Below, piece after piece: positions 54,088 to 63,626 of a stretch of DNA of 64,000 nt. Position 1 is the stretch's first letter; the number at the start of each line of letters is the position of its first letter. The stretch lies in assembly GCF_002269255.1 (NCBI RefSeq), contig NZ_CP022823.1, forward strand, positions 2,976,001-3,040,000, in the 5' to 3' direction. The position numbers and the translations under genes are program-made. The notes beneath the pieces are model-generated. The model made no database searches and was not told the DNA's origin. It saw only the letters and a list, made by a program, of their open reading frames with translations. This stretch comes from Klebsiella quasivariicola. GTDB lineage: Bacteria > Pseudomonadota > Gammaproteobacteria > Enterobacterales > Enterobacteriaceae.

Positions 54088-55103
54088 GATCTGTTTTCCT
54101 CTGGATTCAGGGTTACCGTATAAACGCGGTCGGTTTCACTGACCTGCAGCGCGTCCAGCGCGGCGGCGTCCAGTGAGACCTGCTCTTCGTGGGCCACCAG
54201 CAGCGCCCGGAAATTGTCGAACTGACCGTTGGCGACGAGCGTCGGCGCCGGCAGGGCGCCCATCAGCTGCTGGGCCGGCAGGCACTGGCTGTCGCGTACG
54301 GCGCGGATCTGATCGGTGTTCGCCTCCAGCACCGGTCCGGCATCGAAAATATCCACCGAGCCGCGCCAGCTGAATCCCTCTTTCTCGAGGATCGCCCGCG
54401 CCGGGGCGGTATTGGGATGCACCTGACCGATGACCTCGCGGGCCGCTTCCGGCAGCAGTGAGATATAGATCGGGTAAGCCGGCATCAGTTCGGCAATAAA
54501 GGTTTTCATGCCGGTGCCGGTCAGCCGGTCAGCATCGGCAAACGGGATGTCGAAGAAGTGATGGCCCAGCGCATCCCAGAACGGCGACTGCCCCTGCTCA
54601 TCGCTGCAGCCGCGCAGTTCGGCAAACAGGTACGGGGAAAACCACTCGCGGAAGGCGGCGATAAATAAAAAGCGCGCCTTGGAGAGCAGCAGACCATTGC
54701 GGTTGCGCTGATAGGCCGGGTCGAGAAACAGCGTACACAGTTCGCTGTGCCCGGTGTGGTCATAGCTGAGATTAAGCAGCTCCTGAGGCTTATAGACTCC
54801 CAGCGCTTTCGAGGCGCGAACCGTTTTCTGAATGCGAAAATTGTAAAACGGCTCGTCCAGGCCCACCGCGACCTCAATGGCGCTCACCCCCACCACCCGC
54901 GCCAGCGCGGTGTCTTCCAGCACAAACAGGAAACCCTGCTGGCCGCGCGGCAGTTCGCCGGCGAAGGTCTCGATACTGCGCTGGATACGGGCGGCCAGGC
55001 GCCCGGCATCATGCGGTAAGGAGGTCATGCCGACCCCCGCCCGCGCGGCAAGGCGGACGATGTCGTCGAGATCGTTTTCCCGTACGGGACGAAATAGCAT
55101 CAC
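54078..55103 (-). CDS. astA: Arginine N-succinyltransferase
   Basis: 341 residues beginning MMLFRPVRENDLDDIVRLAA (E. coli MMVIRPVERSDVSAL). Conserved core SYDHTGHSELCTLFLDPAYQ, LAELRG-type segment, FIAELMPAYPIYISLLPEAA and IGQVHPNTAPARAILEKEGF. First step: arginine plus succinyl-CoA to succinylarginine. It overlaps astD at its 3' end, with 15 bases to the astC stop on the other side. Confidence 0.96.
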   Translation of the reverse strand: MMLFRPVRENDLDDIVRLAARAGVGMTSLPHDAGRLAARIQRSIETFAGELPRGQQGFLFVLEDTALARVVGVSAIEVAVGLDEPFYNFRIQKTVRASKALGVYKPQELLNLSYDHTGHSELCTLFLDPAYQRNRNGLLLSKARFLFIAAFREWFSPYLFAELRGCSDEQGQSPFWDALGHHFFDIPFADADRLTGTGMKTFIAELMPAYPIYISLLPEAAREVIGQVHPNTAPARAILEKEGFSWRGSVDIFDAGPVLEANTDQIRAVRDSQCLPAQQLMGALPAPTLVANGQFDNFRALLVAHEEQVSLDAAALDALQVSETDRVYTVTLNPEENRSWR

Positions 55104-55118
55104 AGGCCGTCCTCCCGG

Positions 55119-56324
55119 TTAGCGGGTTAAGCGAGCAACGGCGCGATCAAGGCGCACGAAGGCTTCCGCAATATCCGCCAGCGGGATATTGAGCGCCGGC
55201 GCGAAGCGCAGCACGTCCGGGCCGGCAATCAGGGCGATCAGCCCCTCTTCCGCCGCCAGGTTGGTCAACGTTTTGGCCTTGCCGCGCAGCGGCCCCGCCA
55301 GCTCAGCGCCGATCAGCAGACCGGTGCCGCGCACGGCGCTGAACGCATCGTAACGGGCAGAGATCGCATTCAACTGGTCAACAATCAGCGCATGGCGCTC
55401 GCCAACGCCCGCCAGCAGCGGCGCATCGAGATGGGCCAGCACGGCGTTAGCGACGGTCGCCGCCAGCGGGTTGCCGCCGAAGGTGGTGCCATGGGTGCCG
55501 GGCTGGAAGACCTGCGCCCAGGCCTCTTTCGCCAGCATCGCGCCGATTGGGAAGCCGCCCCCCAGCCCTTTGGCGCTGGTGAGGATGTCCGGGACGACGT
55601 TGTAGTGCTGGTAGGCGTAGAGATGGCCGGTACGGCCCGCCCCGGTCTGCACCTCATCGAATATCAGGGTCGCGTGATGGCGATCGCAGAGGGTGCGCAG
55701 CGCCTGGAGGAACGCCGGGTCAGCGGGTATCACGCCGCCTTCGCCGATGATCGGCTCGACGATCACCGCACAGGTGCGCGAAGAGATGGCCGCGGTGACC
55801 GCCTCGATGTCGTTATAGGGCAGATGGGTAATGCCCTGCGGCAGCGGAGCATAATCGCTGGAATATTTCGGCTGGCCGCCGACGGAGACGGTGAACAGCG
55901 TCCGGCCATGGAAGGCATGGTTGAAGGCGATGATTTCGCTTTTTTCACCACCAAACTTATCGTGAGCGTATTTCCGCGCCAGTTTGAGAGCGGCCTCGTT
56001 GGCTTCGGCGCCGGAGTTGCAGAAAAACACCTTATCGGCAAAGGTCGACTGCACGAGGGTTTTCGCCAGCTGCAGCACCGGCTCGTTGGTATAGCCATTG
56101 CCGATATGCCACAGTTTCGCCAGTTGATCCTGCAGGGCCTGAGCCAGCGCCGGATGGGCATGGCCTAAGGCATTCACCGCAATGCCGCCCGCCATATCGA
56201 TATACTCTTTCCCCTGCTGGTCCCAGACGCGGGAACCCGCCGCCCTGACCGGAATAAACGGCGCGGGGGCAAAACAGGGAACCAGGTAAGCGTCAAAATC
56301 TTCGCGAGTCATAGTGCCTGACAT
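55119..56324 (-). CDS. astC: Succinylornithine/acetylornithine transaminase
   Basis: 401 residues of a class III PLP aminotransferase. PLP Asp/Lys region LIFDEVQTGAGRTGHLYAYQ and LTSAKGLGGGFPIGAML (Schiff-base Lys). Two adjacent ATG codons exist (56327, 56324); GGAG spacing and alignment to MSQPITREN favour the second. Third step of arginine catabolism and first gene of the ast operon. Transcribed away from the glutamate dehydrogenase gene. Confidence 0.95.
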   Translation of the reverse strand: MSGTMTREDFDAYLVPCFAPAPFIPVRAAGSRVWDQQGKEYIDMAGGIAVNALGHAHPALAQALQDQLAKLWHIGNGYTNEPVLQLAKTLVQSTFADKVFFCNSGAEANEAALKLARKYAHDKFGGEKSEIIAFNHAFHGRTLFTVSVGGQPKYSSDYAPLPQGITHLPYNDIEAVTAAISSRTCAVIVEPIIGEGGVIPADPAFLQALRTLCDRHHATLIFDEVQTGAGRTGHLYAYQHYNVVPDILTSAKGLGGGFPIGAMLAKEAWAQVFQPGTHGTTFGGNPLAATVANAVLAHLDAPLLAGVGERHALIVDQLNAISARYDAFSAVRGTGLLIGAELAGPLRGKAKTLTNLAAEEGLIALIAGPDVLRFAPALNIPLADIAEAFVRLDRAVARLTR

Positions 56325-56852
56325 CATTCATCTCCGGAACGTAAGACGACGGAAAACGCTCCCGCCGCGTTGGACAATCGACATTAACCCTGACCCTCGG
56401 CTTATTTTGGACACGAGCGCGCCCGCTGTGATGGCAAAAATATTCACCACAGGAAAAATAAGCCCTATTTATTTTGCGGGTATTTGTTAATTCATGGTTA
56501 ACGTCATGTTGTTGTGTGGGCTAATGCTGGCCTGTGAACAATAAGATTGTCAATACGGGTGGAAGCAATTTATTCACTTTTTGAAGATCATCAAGATAAT
56601 GAAAAACATAGAAAAAATATTTTTCTATGCACTTAAGTGAATAAAAAGTGAATTAAAATGCACAGCTTGTAGGTGGTTGGCGTGCGTAGTTATTCACTTA
56701 AAAAATAAAAAATCTAACAAAAATTTAAAAATCGGAATTGCCGTCAAATACCGCTTTATAAAATTGGTGATACCATTCATTGCACAGAGTTTACTGCTGT
56801 AGCTATTCCACGGTTTTACACGACATAAATAACACTGAGAAACAGGACTCTT
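56325..56852. promoter_or_regulatory. astC / glutamate dehydrogenase divergent control region
   Basis: 528 very AT-rich bases. The hexamer GTGAAT or its complement ATTCAC occurs repeatedly: 56452, 56577, 56640, 56651 and 56695 (approximate). Two copies sit in direct tandem (GTGAATAAAAA GTGAATTAAAA). The half-site resembles the ArgR box TGAATA-type sequence. No clear sigma-54 -24/-12 element was found, although ast is nitrogen-regulated in E. coli. Confidence 0.5.
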
Positions 56853-58127
56853 ATGGAAAAGTTATCTTACGCATCTGAAAGTAGTACATCTCCATGGACC
56901 ACCTACCTGCGCCAGATCGACCGTGTCGCGCCTTATCTCGGCGATCTTGCCTACTGGGTGGAAACCCTGCGCCATCCGAAGCGTGCGCTGATCGTCGACA
57001 TTCCTGTGCAAATGGACGACGGCACCATCCGCCACTTCGAGGGCTATCGCGTTCAGCACAATCTGTCGCGTGGACCGGGTAAAGGTGGTGTTCGCTACCA
57101 TCCGGATGTCGATCTTAACGAAGTCATGGCACTTTCTGCCTGGATGACCATTAAGTGCGCCGCGGTCAATATTCCTTACGGCGGGGCCAAAGGCGGCATT
57201 CGCGTCGACCCCTTCTCACTGTCAGAAGGTGAACTGGAGCGTCTGACCCGCCGCTACACCAGCGAAATCGGCATTATTATCGGGCCGCAGAAAGATATTC
57301 CGGCGCCGGACGTCGGCACCAACGGTAAAGTGATGGCATGGATGATGGACACCTACTCCATGAACCATGGCACCACCATTACCGGCGTGGTCACCGGCAA
57401 ACCGATCCACCTCGGCGGCTCCCTCGGCCGTGAAAAGGCCACCGGGCGTGGCGTATTTGTCACCGGCCGGGAAGTGGCTCGTCGCGCCGGTATCGAAATT
57501 GAAGGCGCCAAAGTCGCGCTGCAGGGCTTTGGTAACGTCGGTAGCGAAGCAGCCCGCCTGTTCGCCGGCGTCGGCGCCCGCGTGGTGGTCATTCAGGATC
57601 ATACCGCGACCCTGTATAACGAAGGCGGGATTGATATGGCCGCCCTCACCGCCTGGCAGGCGGAGAAAAAGCAGATTGCCGGTTTCCCTGGCGCCCAGGA
57701 GATCGATAAAGACGCCTTCTGGACCACCCCGATGGACATTCTGATCCCGGCGGCACTGGAAGGGCAAATCACCCGCGAGCGCGCGGAGAAGCTGACCTGC
57801 AAACTGGTGCTGGAAGGGGCCAACGGCCCAACCTATCCGGAAGCGGACGACGTGCTGGCCGAGCGCGGCGTGATCGTAGTGCCGGACGTTATCTGTAACG
57901 CCGGTGGGGTGACCGTCAGCTATTTTGAGTGGGTGCAGGATATGGCCAGCTTCTTCTGGAGCGAAGAAGAGATCAACGCCAAGATGGACCGCATCATGAC
58001 CGACGCCATTATTCACGTCTGCGATAAAGCCGCCGAGAAAGCGTGTACCCTGCGTACCGCCGCCTATATCGTGGCCTGCGAGCGCATTCTGATGGCGCGA
58101 AAAGACCGCGGCATCTACCCGGGCTGA
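56853..58127 (+). CDS. Catabolic-type Glu/Leu/Phe/Val dehydrogenase (probable NAD-glutamate dehydrogenase)
   Basis: 424 residues. The Lys-containing substrate motif VNIPYGGAKGGIRVDP, nucleotide-binding VALQGFGNVGSEAARLFA and the C-terminal signature are present. The length and N-terminus (PWTTYLRQIDRVAPYLGDLA) fit the short hexameric catabolic type rather than the 447-residue NADPH GdhA of E. coli. It is divergent from astC: the AST pathway yields glutamate, which this enzyme would oxidise to 2-oxoglutarate plus ammonia. Coenzyme preference is inferred. Confidence 0.88.
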   Translation: MEKLSYASESSTSPWTTYLRQIDRVAPYLGDLAYWVETLRHPKRALIVDIPVQMDDGTIRHFEGYRVQHNLSRGPGKGGVRYHPDVDLNEVMALSAWMTIKCAAVNIPYGGAKGGIRVDPFSLSEGELERLTRRYTSEIGIIIGPQKDIPAPDVGTNGKVMAWMMDTYSMNHGTTITGVVTGKPIHLGGSLGREKATGRGVFVTGREVARRAGIEIEGAKVALQGFGNVGSEAARLFAGVGARVVVIQDHTATLYNEGGIDMAALTAWQAEKKQIAGFPGAQEIDKDAFWTTPMDILIPAALEGQITRERAEKLTCKLVLEGANGPTYPEADDVLAERGVIVVPDVICNAGGVTVSYFEWVQDMASFFWSEEEINAKMDRIMTDAIIHVCDKAAEKACTLRTAAYIVACERILMARKDRGIYPG

Positions 58128-58147
58128 TCCCCGCCAGCAACCGCAAC

Positions 58148-58175
58148 AGGGGTGGCATTGCGCCGCCCCTTTTTT
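58148..58175 (+). terminator. Terminator after the glutamate dehydrogenase gene
   Basis: Stem GGGGTGGC/GCCGCCCC with one imperfect pair (about 58149-58156 with 58162-58169), followed by six T. Confidence 0.85.
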
Positions 58176-58281
58176 CGCTACCACGCCGTTAACCACCGAG
58201 GATATGCGCTATCTGACGGAGAACTGCCCAAAAAATGTGACAACGTCACGCCAACGGAACAAATCCACTGCCCATCCGGGA

Positions 58282-59280
58282 TTATTTTTCGATTAAATCA
58301 AAGTCGCCCTGGGTATAGCGTAGGCCAGTGACGTTGTCGGCAGTGAAAATCTGTTCGATGGTCTGAATATCCTCAGGCGCGAGGGTAATATTCGCGGCGC
58401 CGGCATTATCGCGCAGATGGGCAATTGTCCTCGCCCCCGGAACAGGCACGATATCCTCGCCTTTGCTCATCACCCAGGCGAGAGCAATCTGCGCCAGGGT
58501 GGCTTGATAACGAATGGCCACCTGTTGCAGGCGCGCCAGCAGTCGCTGGTTCTGGCGCATGGTCTCGGCCTGGAAGCGCGGCAGATGGCGGCGAAAATCA
58601 TCCGCCGCCAAAACGCCGGGATCGGTGATAGTCCCGGTCAGGAAGCCGCGGCCAAGCGGGCTGTATGGCACAAAGCCGACACCCAGCTCGCGGCAGGTAG
58701 TGAGAATACCGTCCTCCGGCTCGCGGCTCCATAGCGAGTATTCCGTCTGCACGGCGGTAATCGGATGCACCTTGCAGGCCCGGCGCAGCGTCTGAGCAGA
58801 GACTTCCGACAGTCCAATATGGCGAATTTTACCCTCTTTAACCAGGTCAGCCATTGTGCCCACCACCTCTTCCACCGGTACCGCCGGATCGACGCGGTGC
58901 TGATAGAGCAGATCGATGGTCTCGATATTCAGTCGCTTCAGCGACCCTTCCACTGACTCGCGAATATGTGCCGGACGGCTGTCAACGCCGGCCATCCGCT
59001 CCAGACCCTGGCCGGTGGGCAGAATACGAAAGCCAAATTTGGTGGCAATCTGCACCTTATCGCGGATACCTTTAATCGCTTTGCCGATCAGAATTTCATT
59101 AGCGAAAGGGCCATATACTTCGGCGGAATCCAGGAAGGTCACGCCCATATCCACGGCGGCATGGATCGTATTTATCGCCTGCGACGTTTCAGCACCGCCA
59201 TAGGCAAAACTCATTCCCATACATCCGAGACCTAATGCGGAAACCTGAAAATTTTCTTTTCCAAGATAACGTGTTTTCAT
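58282..59280 (-). CDS. Aldo/keto reductase
   Basis: 332 residues, a (beta/alpha)8 barrel. Catalytic tetrad candidates: Asp and Tyr in VTFLDSAEVYGPFANE, Lys in QIATKFGF, and His in LLYQHRVDPAVP. NADPH-site segment VPGARTIAHLRDNAGA. It matches the AKR13-like group (MKTRYLGKENFQVSALGLGC then MGMSFAYG). It reduces aldehydes or ketones; the natural substrate is unknown. Divergent from the LysR gene 100 bases away, which probably controls it. Confidence 0.9.
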   Translation of the reverse strand: MKTRYLGKENFQVSALGLGCMGMSFAYGGAETSQAINTIHAAVDMGVTFLDSAEVYGPFANEILIGKAIKGIRDKVQIATKFGFRILPTGQGLERMAGVDSRPAHIRESVEGSLKRLNIETIDLLYQHRVDPAVPVEEVVGTMADLVKEGKIRHIGLSEVSAQTLRRACKVHPITAVQTEYSLWSREPEDGILTTCRELGVGFVPYSPLGRGFLTGTITDPGVLAADDFRRHLPRFQAETMRQNQRLLARLQQVAIRYQATLAQIALAWVMSKGEDIVPVPGARTIAHLRDNAGAANITLAPEDIQTIEQIFTADNVTGLRYTQGDFDLIEK

Positions 59281-59380
59281 CTTATTTTCCTTACCTGCTG
59301 AATGGTGTTAAATATATACTTCCCTTTCATATTGATAACAATTAATCTATTCCTAATGCGGTGTTAGCTGGAAATTAACA

Positions 59381-60295
59381 ATGAAAACCTTGCCCGATCT
59401 GCAACAAATTGAAATATTAATGCTCATAGTGAAACATGGCAGTTTTCGCCAGGCCGCCAAAGCGTTAAACCTTTCTCCACCGGCGCTGACCGCCGCCATT
59501 AATCATCTGGAAGAAAAGTTAGGCGTGCGCCTGCTAAATCGCTCGACGCGCAGTTTGTCATTAACCGCTGTGGGTGAGGAATTTCTTAACAATATGATGC
59601 CAGTGGTTAATGATTATCGCCGGGTGGTTGATAGTCTGAATTATCATCGCCAAACGCCGGAAGGCGCGATTAAAATCAATTTACCGCGGATTGTTGTTGA
59701 CCTCTTTTTTCACCGCTATTTTATTGCCTTTAAAAATCGCTGTCCCGACGTAACCCTCGAACTGTTTACCAGCGATCGGAAAGTCAATATTATTGAGTCT
59801 GGTTTTGATGCCGGCATTCGTTATTCTCAGGATGTGCCCAAAGATATGATTGCCATCCCCTTTGGCGAGAAACTGTCGCTGATCCCGGTGGCCAGCCCGG
59901 ACTATATTCGCCAGGCCGGCAAACCCGACACCCCGCAGTCGTTGGTTAATTTCCGCTGCATTAACCGCTGTTTTCCCAGTGGTGAGAAGTACCGCTGGGA
60001 GTTTATTAGCCCCCACGGCGAGCTCAGCGAGATCGCGGTCGCAGGCGATCTGGTGGTCGATTCCGATAACGCAATGATCCAGGCGGCGGAGAGCGGATTA
60101 GGCATCGCCTTCGTCTACCAGTCGCTGGTGACGCAGCAGCTCAGCGCTGGCTCGCTGGTTCAGCTGCTGGCGGACTACCGCTACCCGGCGGATCATTTCT
60201 GCCTCTACTATCCAAGCCGCAAACATATTCCCGCTCCCCTGCGGGCCTTTATCGCCTGGGTGATGGCGCAGAATAAGAACATCCTCCATGAGTAA
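59381..60295 (+). CDS. LysR-family transcriptional regulator
   Basis: 304 residues. The winged HTH is at the N-terminus (IEILMLIVKHGSFRQAAKAL then NLSPPALTAAINHLEEKLGV then RLLNRSTRSLSLT), with an effector-binding domain about 90-295. Divergent arrangement with the aldo/keto reductase is the classical LysR target layout. Confidence 0.92.
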   Translation: MKTLPDLQQIEILMLIVKHGSFRQAAKALNLSPPALTAAINHLEEKLGVRLLNRSTRSLSLTAVGEEFLNNMMPVVNDYRRVVDSLNYHRQTPEGAIKINLPRIVVDLFFHRYFIAFKNRCPDVTLELFTSDRKVNIIESGFDAGIRYSQDVPKDMIAIPFGEKLSLIPVASPDYIRQAGKPDTPQSLVNFRCINRCFPSGEKYRWEFISPHGELSEIAVAGDLVVDSDNAMIQAAESGLGIAFVYQSLVTQQLSAGSLVQLLADYRYPADHFCLYYPSRKHIPAPLRAFIAWVMAQNKNILHE

Positions 60296-60395
60296 AAGGT
60301 GTGAGGGGGAATCTCCTTCTCACCACAATAAACGCACATACCGTTAACCTCTTTTTATCCTTCACCTTGAATTCCGCCGGTCGTCAGGCATAAAC

Positions 60396-60413
60396 TCGTT
60401 AGAGCTCTAACGA
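60396..60413. promoter_or_regulatory. MarR-type operator upstream of the efflux operon
   Basis: TCGTTAGAGCTCTAACGA, a perfect 18-base palindrome ending 17 bases before the marR-family ATG. Its position suggests autorepression by the MarR-family protein and release by an efflux substrate. Confidence 0.75.
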
Positions 60414-60429
60414 TATTGACAGACGACCT

Positions 60430-60861
60430 ATGGACAACCGACAGCTTAACTTCTCCCATCTTTTATATCTGACTGCCCACCACTGGCGGCTGGCGGTCAA
60501 TCGCCGGCTGAAAGACCTCGGCCTGAGCCAGGCCAGCTGGGTGGCGGTCGCCGCCATTGCCCGCCAGCCGCAGCCGCTGTCGCAGAGCGAACTGGCGCAG
60601 GAGCTGGGCGTTGAGAGCCCGACCATTGTGCCGCTGATCAACCGCCTGGTCGCCCTCGGGCTGGTGGAGCGCGTCACCACCGCGCGTGATAAACGTAAGC
60701 GGCTGCTGGTCGCCACCGGCCAGGGAATGGCGCTGTATGAGCAGGTCAAAACGGTAGCAGACGATCTGCGTGAAGAGATCCTGACGGCGATTACCCCGCA
60801 GGAGCGGGAGCAAACTCAGCGGGTGCTGGAAAAACTGTTGCGCGAAGTGGAGAAGAAATAA
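60430..60861 (+). CDS. MarR-family transcriptional regulator
   Basis: 143 residues, winged helix: LSQSELAQELGVESPTIVPL then INRLVALGLVERVTTARDKR then KRLLVATGQG, flanked by dimerisation helices. First gene of an operon with an MFS pump; its stop overlaps the pump ATG by one base (TAATG). It probably represses the operon through the palindrome at 60396-60413. Confidence 0.92.
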   Translation: MDNRQLNFSHLLYLTAHHWRLAVNRRLKDLGLSQASWVAVAAIARQPQPLSQSELAQELGVESPTIVPLINRLVALGLVERVTTARDKRKRLLVATGQGMALYEQVKTVADDLREEILTAITPQEREQTQRVLEKLLREVEKK

Positions 60862-62512
60862 TGCCCCGTCGCCAGGATAACCCCTATGCTCCGCATGACT
60901 GGGCGCCGCATGAAAAACCGGCCCTGCTTGGCTCGCCCTCTACGCCGCTGCACAGTCCGCAGAAACGCCTCGCTTACGGCGTAGTCGGCCTGCTGGTGTG
61001 CCTCACCGGCGCGCTGGGCAATGCAGTGGTCACCGCCAACCTGCAGCTGCTGCAGGGCACCTTCGCCGCCTGGTCGACCGAGATCGCCTGGCTGCCGGCG
61101 GTGTACGTCATGACCAATGTCTCCATCAACCTGCTGCTGGTGAAATTTCGTCAGCAGTTCGGACTGCGCGCTTTCACCGAAGGCTTTCTGGTGCTCTATG
61201 TGCTGGTGACCTTTTCCACCTGTTCGTCAACGACCTCAGCTCGGCGATGATGGTGCGCGCCGCCCACGGCATGGTGGCCGCGGCGCTCAGCTCGCTGGGG
61301 ATCTACTATCAGGTACAGGCCTGGCCCGCACGCCACCGCCTGAAAGGGCTAATCATCGGCATTACCGGCTCGTCGCTGGCCATTCCCCTGGCGCGCCTCT
61401 TTTCCACCGAGCTGCTGCAGATAGATGAATGGCGCGGACTCTACTTTTTTGAACTGGGACTGGCGCTGGTGTCGCTGGCCTGCGTCATCGCGCTGAAACT
61501 GCCGCCGAGCGATCGTAAAAAGGTCTTCGAGAAGAAGGATTTTATTACCTTCTTTCTGCTGGCGCCCGGCATGGCGCTGGTCTGCGCCGTGCTGTCGCTG
61601 GGGCGGCTGGAGTGGTGGTTCGAAGCACCGTGGATCGGCTGGGCGCTGGCGGCAGCGGTGGTGCTGATCGTCGCCGCCATTACTTTCGAGCATAACCGCA
61701 GCAATCCCCTGCTCAATACCAAATGGCTCTCCAGCGGCAGCATCGTGCGCCTCGGCCTGATTATGCTGCTGATCCGCATCGTGCTGGCGGAGCAGAACAC
61801 CGGGGTCATCGGCTGGCTGCAGTACGTTGGTCTGCAAAACGAACAGATGACTAACCTCGCGTGGTCGATTTTCGCCGGTATTCTGTGCGGGATCGTTGCC
61901 AGCTGTCTGACGCTCAACCCGCAGAAGCTCTACTGGCCGACCGCCACCGCCCTGGCGCTGATCATGATAGCCTCGCTGCTCGACAGCCAGTCCAACGCCC
62001 TCACCCGTCCGGAACAATTAATGTTCAGCCAGTTTTTACTCGGCTTCGGCAGCGCCTTCTTTCTGGCCCCGGCGATGCTCGCCGGGATTGGCGGCGTGTT
62101 TGCCGACCCGCGCAACCTGGTCAGCTTCTCGGTGCTGTTCGGCATGAGCCAGAACATTGGCGGCCTGCTCGGCTCGGCGATCCTCGGCACCTTTCAGACC
62201 TGGCGGGAGAAATTCCATTCCAGCCAGCTGGCGGACCAGATAACCACCCTGAATCCGCTGATCGTCGAGCGGTTGCAGCAGTACAGCCAGATGTATCAGA
62301 GCCAGATTGGCGACAGTGCGCTGCTCAACGTTCAGGCCACCACCCTGCTGCAAAACGCCGCGACGCTGCAGGCCAATATTCTCGCCTGGAATGACACCTA
62401 TCTGCTGACGGCGGCGATCTCCGCCGGGACATTAGTGTGGGTGTTCTGGCGCTTAATTCGCTTACGTCTGACCGCCCGTATCGCCTTAAAACGCGCCACC
62501 GGCAGCAAATAA
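60861..62512 (+). pseudogene. DHA2/EmrB-like MFS drug efflux pump, frameshifted at a T run
   Basis: The first frame (60861-61250) gives MPRRQDNPYAPHDWAPHEKP...FLVLYVLVTF and then 9 foreign residues to a stop. The second frame carries FHLFVNDLSSAMMVRAAHGM...RATGSK to 62512. One T added to the TTTT at 61212-61215 joins them (VTFFHLFVND) into 550 residues. About 14 membrane helices are expected, as in EmrB, with a large second-half periplasmic loop (HSSQLADQITTLNPLIVERL...). It works with the HlyD-type and outer-membrane genes downstream. If the shift is real, the pump is dead; otherwise it is an assembly error. Confidence 0.82.
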
Positions 62513-62540
62513 TTATCATCATTTCATCTCTGGAGTCGTT

Positions 62541-63626
62541 ATGAGTCAGCAGGATGCGGCCAAACAACAGGCCAACACCCGGAACAACATTCGTGTGGTC
62601 TCCATTTTTACCGCCGCGGCGATAGGCCTCGTCGGCGTGCTGGTGATCCTCTACGCCTGGCAACTGCCGCCGTTCACCCGGCATAGCCAGTTCACTGACA
62701 ACGCCTATGTGCGCGGCCAGACCACCTTTATCAGCCCCCAGGTCAACGGCTACATCACCGCCGTCAACGTCAAAGATTTCGCGATTGTTGAGCCGGGCGA
62801 GGTGCTGTTCCAGATAGACGACCGCATCTATAAGCAGCGGGTGCATCAGGCCCAGGCCACCCTGGCGATGAAGGAGGCGGCGCTGCGCAACAATCTGCAG
62901 CAACGCAAAAGCGCCGAGGCGACGATAGCGAAAAACGAAGCCGCGCTGCAAAACGCCCGCGCGCAGAATCAGAAAATCCAGGCCGATTTAAAACGGGTGC
63001 AGGAGTTAACTGCCGACGGTTCGTTGTCGATCCGCGAACGCGATTCAGCACGCGCCAGCGCAGCCCAGGGGGCGGCGGATATTGAGCAGGCGAAAGCGGC
63101 GCTGGAGATGTCGCGCCAGGACCGTGAATCGACCATCGTCAATCGCGATTCGCTGGAGGCCGACGTCGCCAGCGCCAAAGCGGCGCTTGAGCTGGCGCAG
63201 ATCGACCTGCAAAACACGCAGATCATCGCCCCCACCGGCGGCCAGCTGGGGCAGATCTCAGTGCGTCTTGGCGCTTACGTCAGCGCCGGAACCCACCTGA
63301 CCTCGCTGGTTCCGCCGCAGCACTGGGTGATCGCCAACCTGAAAGAGACCCAGCTGGCCGAGGTGCGTATCGGCCAGCCGGTCACCTTCACCGTCGACGC
63401 GCTCAACGGCGAGCGTTTCCACGGCAAGGTGCAGAGCATCTCCCCGGCGACCGGGGTGGAATTTAGCGCCATCTCTCCGGACAATGCCACCGGTAACTTC
63501 GTCAAGATCGCCCAGCGCATCCCGGTGCGCATTACGGTCAACGACGGGCAGAACAACAGCGAACGCCTGCGACCGGGGATGTCGGTGCAGGTAACCATTG
63601 ATACCCGCGCGGAGAAACAGCCATGA
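62541..63626 (+). CDS. HlyD/EmrA-family periplasmic adaptor protein
   Basis: 361 residues. N-terminal membrane anchor (about 20-42, VVSIFTAAAIGLVGVLVILY). Lipoyl/barrel-sandwich halves (TDNAYVRGQTTFISPQVNGY and TQIIAPTGGQLGQISVRLGA) surround a long alpha-helical hairpin (about 100-210, Gln/Ala/Lys-rich coiled-coil), then a beta-barrel domain (VTFTVDALNGERFHGKVQSI). It bridges the MFS pump to an outer-membrane channel. 28 bases after the pump stop; its own stop overlaps the next ATG (ATGA). Confidence 0.95.
   Translation: MSQQDAAKQQANTRNNIRVVSIFTAAAIGLVGVLVILYAWQLPPFTRHSQFTDNAYVRGQTTFISPQVNGYITAVNVKDFAIVEPGEVLFQIDDRIYKQRVHQAQATLAMKEAALRNNLQQRKSAEATIAKNEAALQNARAQNQKIQADLKRVQELTADGSLSIRERDSARASAAQGAADIEQAKAALEMSRQDRESTIVNRDSLEADVASAKAALELAQIDLQNTQIIAPTGGQLGQISVRLGAYVSAGTHLTSLVPPQHWVIANLKETQLAEVRIGQPVTFTVDALNGERFHGKVQSISPATGVEFSAISPDNATGNFVKIAQRIPVRITVNDGQNNSERLRPGMSVQVTIDTRAEKQP

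Noticed and set aside
56440..56465. Sigma-54 promoter for astC on the minus strand
   Set aside because: A TGG...TGC pair exists, but the GG-to-GC spacing is one base too long for a -24/-12 element.
56853..58127. Naming the glutamate dehydrogenase gdhA
   Set aside because: It is 424 residues with a different N-terminus from the 447-residue NADPH enzyme of E. coli; the context is catabolic.
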